Shown: piece by piece, positions 61,288 through 64,000 of the stretch
How the letters are laid out: the number at the start of each line of letters is the position of its first letter
Position numbering within the stretch: the first letter of the stretch is position 1
Origin: Rickettsia endosymbiont of Ceutorhynchus obstrictus
GTDB taxonomy: Bacteria > Pseudomonadota > Alphaproteobacteria > Rickettsiales > Rickettsiaceae
Reading direction: 5' to 3'
NCBI RefSeq assembly: GCF_964026565.1
Contig: NZ_OZ032162.1
Location: 1,302,001-1,366,000, forward strand
DNA length: 64,000 nt
Translations under genes and position numbers: made by a program
Notes under the pieces: model-generated
Database searches by the model: none
What the model saw: only the letters and a program-made list of their open reading frames with translations
Told to the model about the DNA's origin: nothing

Positions 61288-61367
61288 AAACTTATCTCCT
61301 ATTATTTAAAATGTTATACCCAACCAATTTGAAGAGTTACGATTTATATCATTCCCGCCTTCGCGCG

Positions 61368-61477
61368 GCGTTGTTGCATGGCTAATAATTTACCGTATTG
61401 TGGTTATTATAAGTACGGTGTCATACCGTAGCTTGACACCGAAACACTTTGCAAAAATTCGAGCCATACAACAACGC
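61368..61477. repeat. Second copy of the GCGTTGTTGCATGG TIR element
   Basis: It starts with GCGTTGTTGCATGG (61368) and ends with CCATACAACAACGC (61464-61477); inside are GGTGTCATACCGTAGCTTGACACC-like pieces of the other palindromic family. No open frame. The rest of 61288-61689 is AT-rich intergenic sequence with no gene. Confidence 0.65.
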
Positions 61478-61689
61478 CTACAGCTTCTCGCAATAACGGC
61501 TTACGTTTTTGCTCCTTAAGTCAACACCCCTGCATCTTTAGCTAGAATGACACCGATAAAGTAGGAAAACAATAACACTAAAACCGACTCTTCATTTCTT
61601 ATGAGTAGTATTATACTACTCGCATATAACTTATTCTATATCAAATTACAAGTTAAATAGCATCATATTATTTTATTTGCCTGTAAAAA

Positions 61690-62145
61690 TTATGAATTTG
61701 TGTAATTTTTACTTTTTATATATTCATTTTTCTTGGTAATTTTTTGTGAACAAATTATTCCAAAACCGATAATAAATAAAACTAACACTCCGGTAACTGC
61801 AAATTCTTTAAGTAACATGAGGAATATTATCGAGCTTAATAAAAATATTCCAAACACAAGCGCACAAATTTTACTTATTTTTGCGTTTTTTTCATAAGCT
61901 TTTAAATTTTTTAAATCTAGATCATGACGGTGAATTTGTTCTTTTTGCGCCATATTTATTAGCTTCTCTAAAGTACCGGGGTGAAGATTTTCATATTCGG
62001 ACATTACATCAATCGGCGGTAAAATATGTTGAAATTTTTTACGGTAAAAATTATTGTCTAGCTCACGCGAGTTTAAAGGTTTAGAATATCCTTTATTTAA
62101 TCTATTATTTTTTGTAAAAAAATTTTTAGTCTCTTTCATATTCAT
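61690..62145 (-). CDS. DUF2335 membrane protein
   Basis: 151 residues. The pattern LPPIDVMSEYENLHPGTLEKLINMAQKEQIHRHDLDLKNLK, followed by two membrane helices (about residues 92-130), matches DUF2335, a family of phage and bacterial membrane proteins of unknown function. It is 2 bases from the GTA hub gene stop and may be part of the same remnant cluster. Confidence 0.75.
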   Translation of the reverse strand: MNMKETKNFFTKNNRLNKGYSKPLNSRELDNNFYRKKFQHILPPIDVMSEYENLHPGTLEKLINMAQKEQIHRHDLDLKNLKAYEKNAKISKICALVFGIFLLSSIIFLMLLKEFAVTGVLVLFIIGFGIICSQKITKKNEYIKSKNYTNS

Positions 62146-62147
62146 TT

Positions 62148-63077
62148 CTATTTTTTGTCACTTCTTATTTTTTGAAACGAGCAATTTAGATCATCTTCAA
62201 TTATTTTAAAATAATCAACTATATGTATTTCTTTTCTTTTTCTTATAGAATTTTTAGTAATGCTGAACATATTTATAATATCCCGCAAAACAAGTCTTAT
62301 AAAATTATAATCGGGAATTAAAGGCTCACCCCTAAAATTTATAGCATTATTAAATTTATTGCAACAAGTTATAAATTTTTTATCGCAACCGCTAGTGAGC
62401 CGTGTATTCTTGGTAGCTTTAACATTTTCCGGTATAATACTCTCAACTATAATCAAATCACCTAAATGATCAAGGATTTTACTACTAAATAAATTATTAC
62501 CTAACTTGACTTCCCCGCCTCTATAATATCCACTTTCCTTATCTAAATTTGATATAGTAAAGCTTTTCTTAAAAAATTCTTTTACGTTATAGAGCGAGCT
62601 ATATAAATTTTTATCTACAGTGCATTTATTATCGCCGAAACTTGCTCGACAGGTTTTACTAAAACTATTAATTATGGTTTTATTGTATTTTACCGTTTCA
62701 GGCTTTAAATGCATTTTAAAGTTTAAATCATATTTGGTGTAGATACTACAATAATATGTTATAAAATGCTCGAAAATATCGTTAGTATATAATATTATTT
62801 TTACTGCCGCACCTGTTAAATCCATAAACTTCTCTATCCCGCCGCTTTCAAATATTCCTTCTACGGTAATATAATTTTGCGCAGAATCGTTAAACTCCCC
62901 TTGTTTTACAAATAAACCTGAATTCGGAAAAAAACTTATATCACCGTTTTTAAGCAGCTTATCGCTACTTGTTAGATATAGCTCTTTTCCTTCAGGTAAT
63001 TTAATTTGAAAACAATAAGTAAAATTTTGTAGTTTTGCAGTAATTTCTTCAATATTTTCGGATGATAAAATACTCAT
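62148..63077 (-). CDS. DUF2163 GTA tail hub protein, diverged chromosomal lineage
   Basis: 309 residues. The same four-Cys pattern (FSKTC, NKC, SGC, ITCC) and NFRGEPLIPDYNF as in the prophage hubs, but elsewhere it differs strongly (e.g. KEFFKKSFTISNLDKESGYYRGG). It has an extra C-terminal 35 residues. It overlaps the distal tail gene by 4 bases. It most likely belongs to the old GTA gene set inherited by Rickettsiales, not to the prophages. It seems intact. Confidence 0.85.
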   Translation of the reverse strand: MSILSSENIEEITAKLQNFTYCFQIKLPEGKELYLTSSDKLLKNGDISFFPNSGLFVKQGEFNDSAQNYITVEGIFESGGIEKFMDLTGAAVKIILYTNDIFEHFITYYCSIYTKYDLNFKMHLKPETVKYNKTIINSFSKTCRASFGDNKCTVDKNLYSSLYNVKEFFKKSFTISNLDKESGYYRGGEVKLGNNLFSSKILDHLGDLIIVESIIPENVKATKNTRLTSGCDKKFITCCNKFNNAINFRGEPLIPDYNFIRLVLRDIINMFSITKNSIRKRKEIHIVDYFKIIEDDLNCSFQKIRSDKK

Positions 63078-63667
63078 AATATCACTTCCGTTAATTCTAT
63101 AGTTGATAATTCAATAGAGCCGTCACTGCAATAAGCATATTCAAAACTATCGCTTTTGAACCTTACGGCTACGTCAAAAATAAAGTCGGCAGTTAAAGTT
63201 TGCCCTAGCTCTAGAGTTTGCGGCAAAGTAATTATTCCTTGAGTATAATCTGCAGTATAGTCGGTTTTTACATTATTAATATATAGATTTATACTTCCTT
63301 CCACGGGTTTAGTAATAGCGCGGCTATATGGCAAAATAGGATCGTCATATAATTTGCTTAAAACAAATTGTTGCAAATTACCGTCTCCTTTAGCAACAAA
63401 TTCACCGCTTACTTTATAATCTGCATAATCTCTAAAGCGAAAAGCAAAATTACTACCCCGTCTAGCCTTAAAAAAGCTATTAAAGTGATTGAATTCGCCA
63501 GCACTTAACCGACAATCTTTAATTAAATATTTTTGACAAGCATTCATGCGGTCTAAATGCCGAACTTCTCTCCCCGACATAGTTAAAACATGAGAAGTTG
63601 AAAATTCCGCCTTCCCCACGGCAAAAACTTCTATAAATTCCGGCATACGTATATTATGAAAATTCAT
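63074..63667 (-). CDS. DUF2460 GTA distal tail protein, diverged chromosomal lineage
   Basis: 197 residues. It has the DUF2460 landmarks (FFKARRGSNFAFRFRDYADYK, ADFIFDVAVRFKSD), but is diverged from the prophage versions at 8225 and 35375. It is coupled to the hub gene. The rest of the cluster is not in the window; upstream lies a nucleotidyltransferase gene. Confidence 0.88.
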   Translation of the reverse strand: MNFHNIRMPEFIEVFAVGKAEFSTSHVLTMSGREVRHLDRMNACQKYLIKDCRLSAGEFNHFNSFFKARRGSNFAFRFRDYADYKVSGEFVAKGDGNLQQFVLSKLYDDPILPYSRAITKPVEGSINLYINNVKTDYTADYTQGIITLPQTLELGQTLTADFIFDVAVRFKSDSFEYAYCSDGSIELSTIELTEVIL

Positions 63668-63679
63668 AAATCTACCTCA

Positions 63680-63973
63680 TTATTTTCTATGTGACAAAGG
63701 AGTTATATCTTTTTCAATCAATGAACGAAACCCCGCATTCATATCTATAAACCACCTTTTTACATCAATTTTTATTGATATATCAGATTCTTCCAAAACA
63801 TTTTGCAAAGCAAATAATTGCTCATCACTAATATTTTCCATAATACAAAGATCAAGATCAGAGAATTTTTTGTAATTATCCTTAACCCGTGACCCATAAG
63901 CATAAAATTTATACGGATATTTTTGTAATATAGAGCGTAATATTAATAAATCTTGTTTATCAAGATGGATCAT
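63680..63973 (-). CDS. MNT-type minimal nucleotidyltransferase, likely antitoxin
   Basis: 97 residues with the nucleotidyltransferase motif FYAYGSRVKDNYKKFSDLDLCI (GSR, D-x-D) and a later IKIDVKRWF (third Asp). Such MNT proteins neutralise HEPN ribonuclease toxins by adding AMP. The ATG overlaps a TAA (TAATG) that could be the end of an upstream partner cut off by the window. Confidence 0.8.
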   Translation of the reverse strand: MIHLDKQDLLILRSILQKYPYKFYAYGSRVKDNYKKFSDLDLCIMENISDEQLFALQNVLEESDISIKIDVKRWFIDMNAGFRSLIEKDITPLSHRK

Positions 63974-64000
63974 TATACTTCTCCAAATTTCTTAAAAGTT
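63973..64000 (-). CDS. End of a possible HEPN partner gene, cut by the window edge
   Basis: The last eight codons (TFKKFGEV and stop) of a frame that overlaps the MNT start by TAATG. Only its position suggests a HEPN toxin. Confidence 0.25.

Overview
The window looks like a chromosome segment of a Rickettsia species, probably an arthropod endosymbiont or one of the mobile-element-rich lineages. The evidence is the low GC, reduced split genes (a SpoT piece holding only the hydrolase domain), a ProP-type MFS carrier, many Rickettsia-style palindromic repeats, and large ankyrin, LRR and TPR proteins. The species cannot be named from sequence alone.

Layout. 1-2.2 kb: two ankyrin proteins. 2.4-13.7 kb: a decayed copy of a siphovirus-like prophage with a gene-transfer-agent (GTA) type tail. 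It has large deletions, an IS5-family insertion, an unrecognised 361-residue ORF and two toxin-antitoxin pairs. 13.8-14.3 kb: a BrnT/BrnA pair between direct repeats. 14.4-20.2 kb: an LRR protein and a large ankyrin protein with almost the same C-terminal module, separated by a third prophage remnant (lysozyme pseudogene plus GTA-type holin). 20.6-29.1 kb: a membrane protein, a large TPR protein with a Lon-type AAA+ domain but no protease domain, a coiled-coil protein, a Sel1-like protein, an MFS carrier and a SpoT-like hydrolase.

29.3-56.0 kb: a second, nearly complete copy of the prophage. On the minus strand, reading from 53 kb down to 29 kb, it runs recombination/replication genes, an iteron-like origin, packaging, capsid, tail, then lysis. 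On the plus strand are a RuvC-like gene, a structured leader RNA, a catalytically dead resolvase-like protein and a large serine recombinase, whose 3' end runs antisense into tRNA-Ser(GCU). 56.1-61.3 kb: housekeeping genes fabD, prfA, pdhC and infC, separated by palindromic and TIR repeats. 61.7-64 kb: a DUF2335 membrane protein and a much more diverged pair of GTA tail genes (likely the old rickettsial GTA remnant), then a MNT-type nucleotidyltransferase at the window edge.

How it fits together. The two prophage copies can be compared gene by gene, which separates conserved function from decay. The comparison supports a programmed -1 frameshift in the tail assembly chaperone, shows covarying base pairs in the leader RNA, and shows that the dead resolvase-like protein stays intact even where the recombinase itself is broken. 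The Ank/LRR/TPR cluster between the prophages resembles the host-interaction cargo carried by Wolbachia WO phages. That last point is inference.
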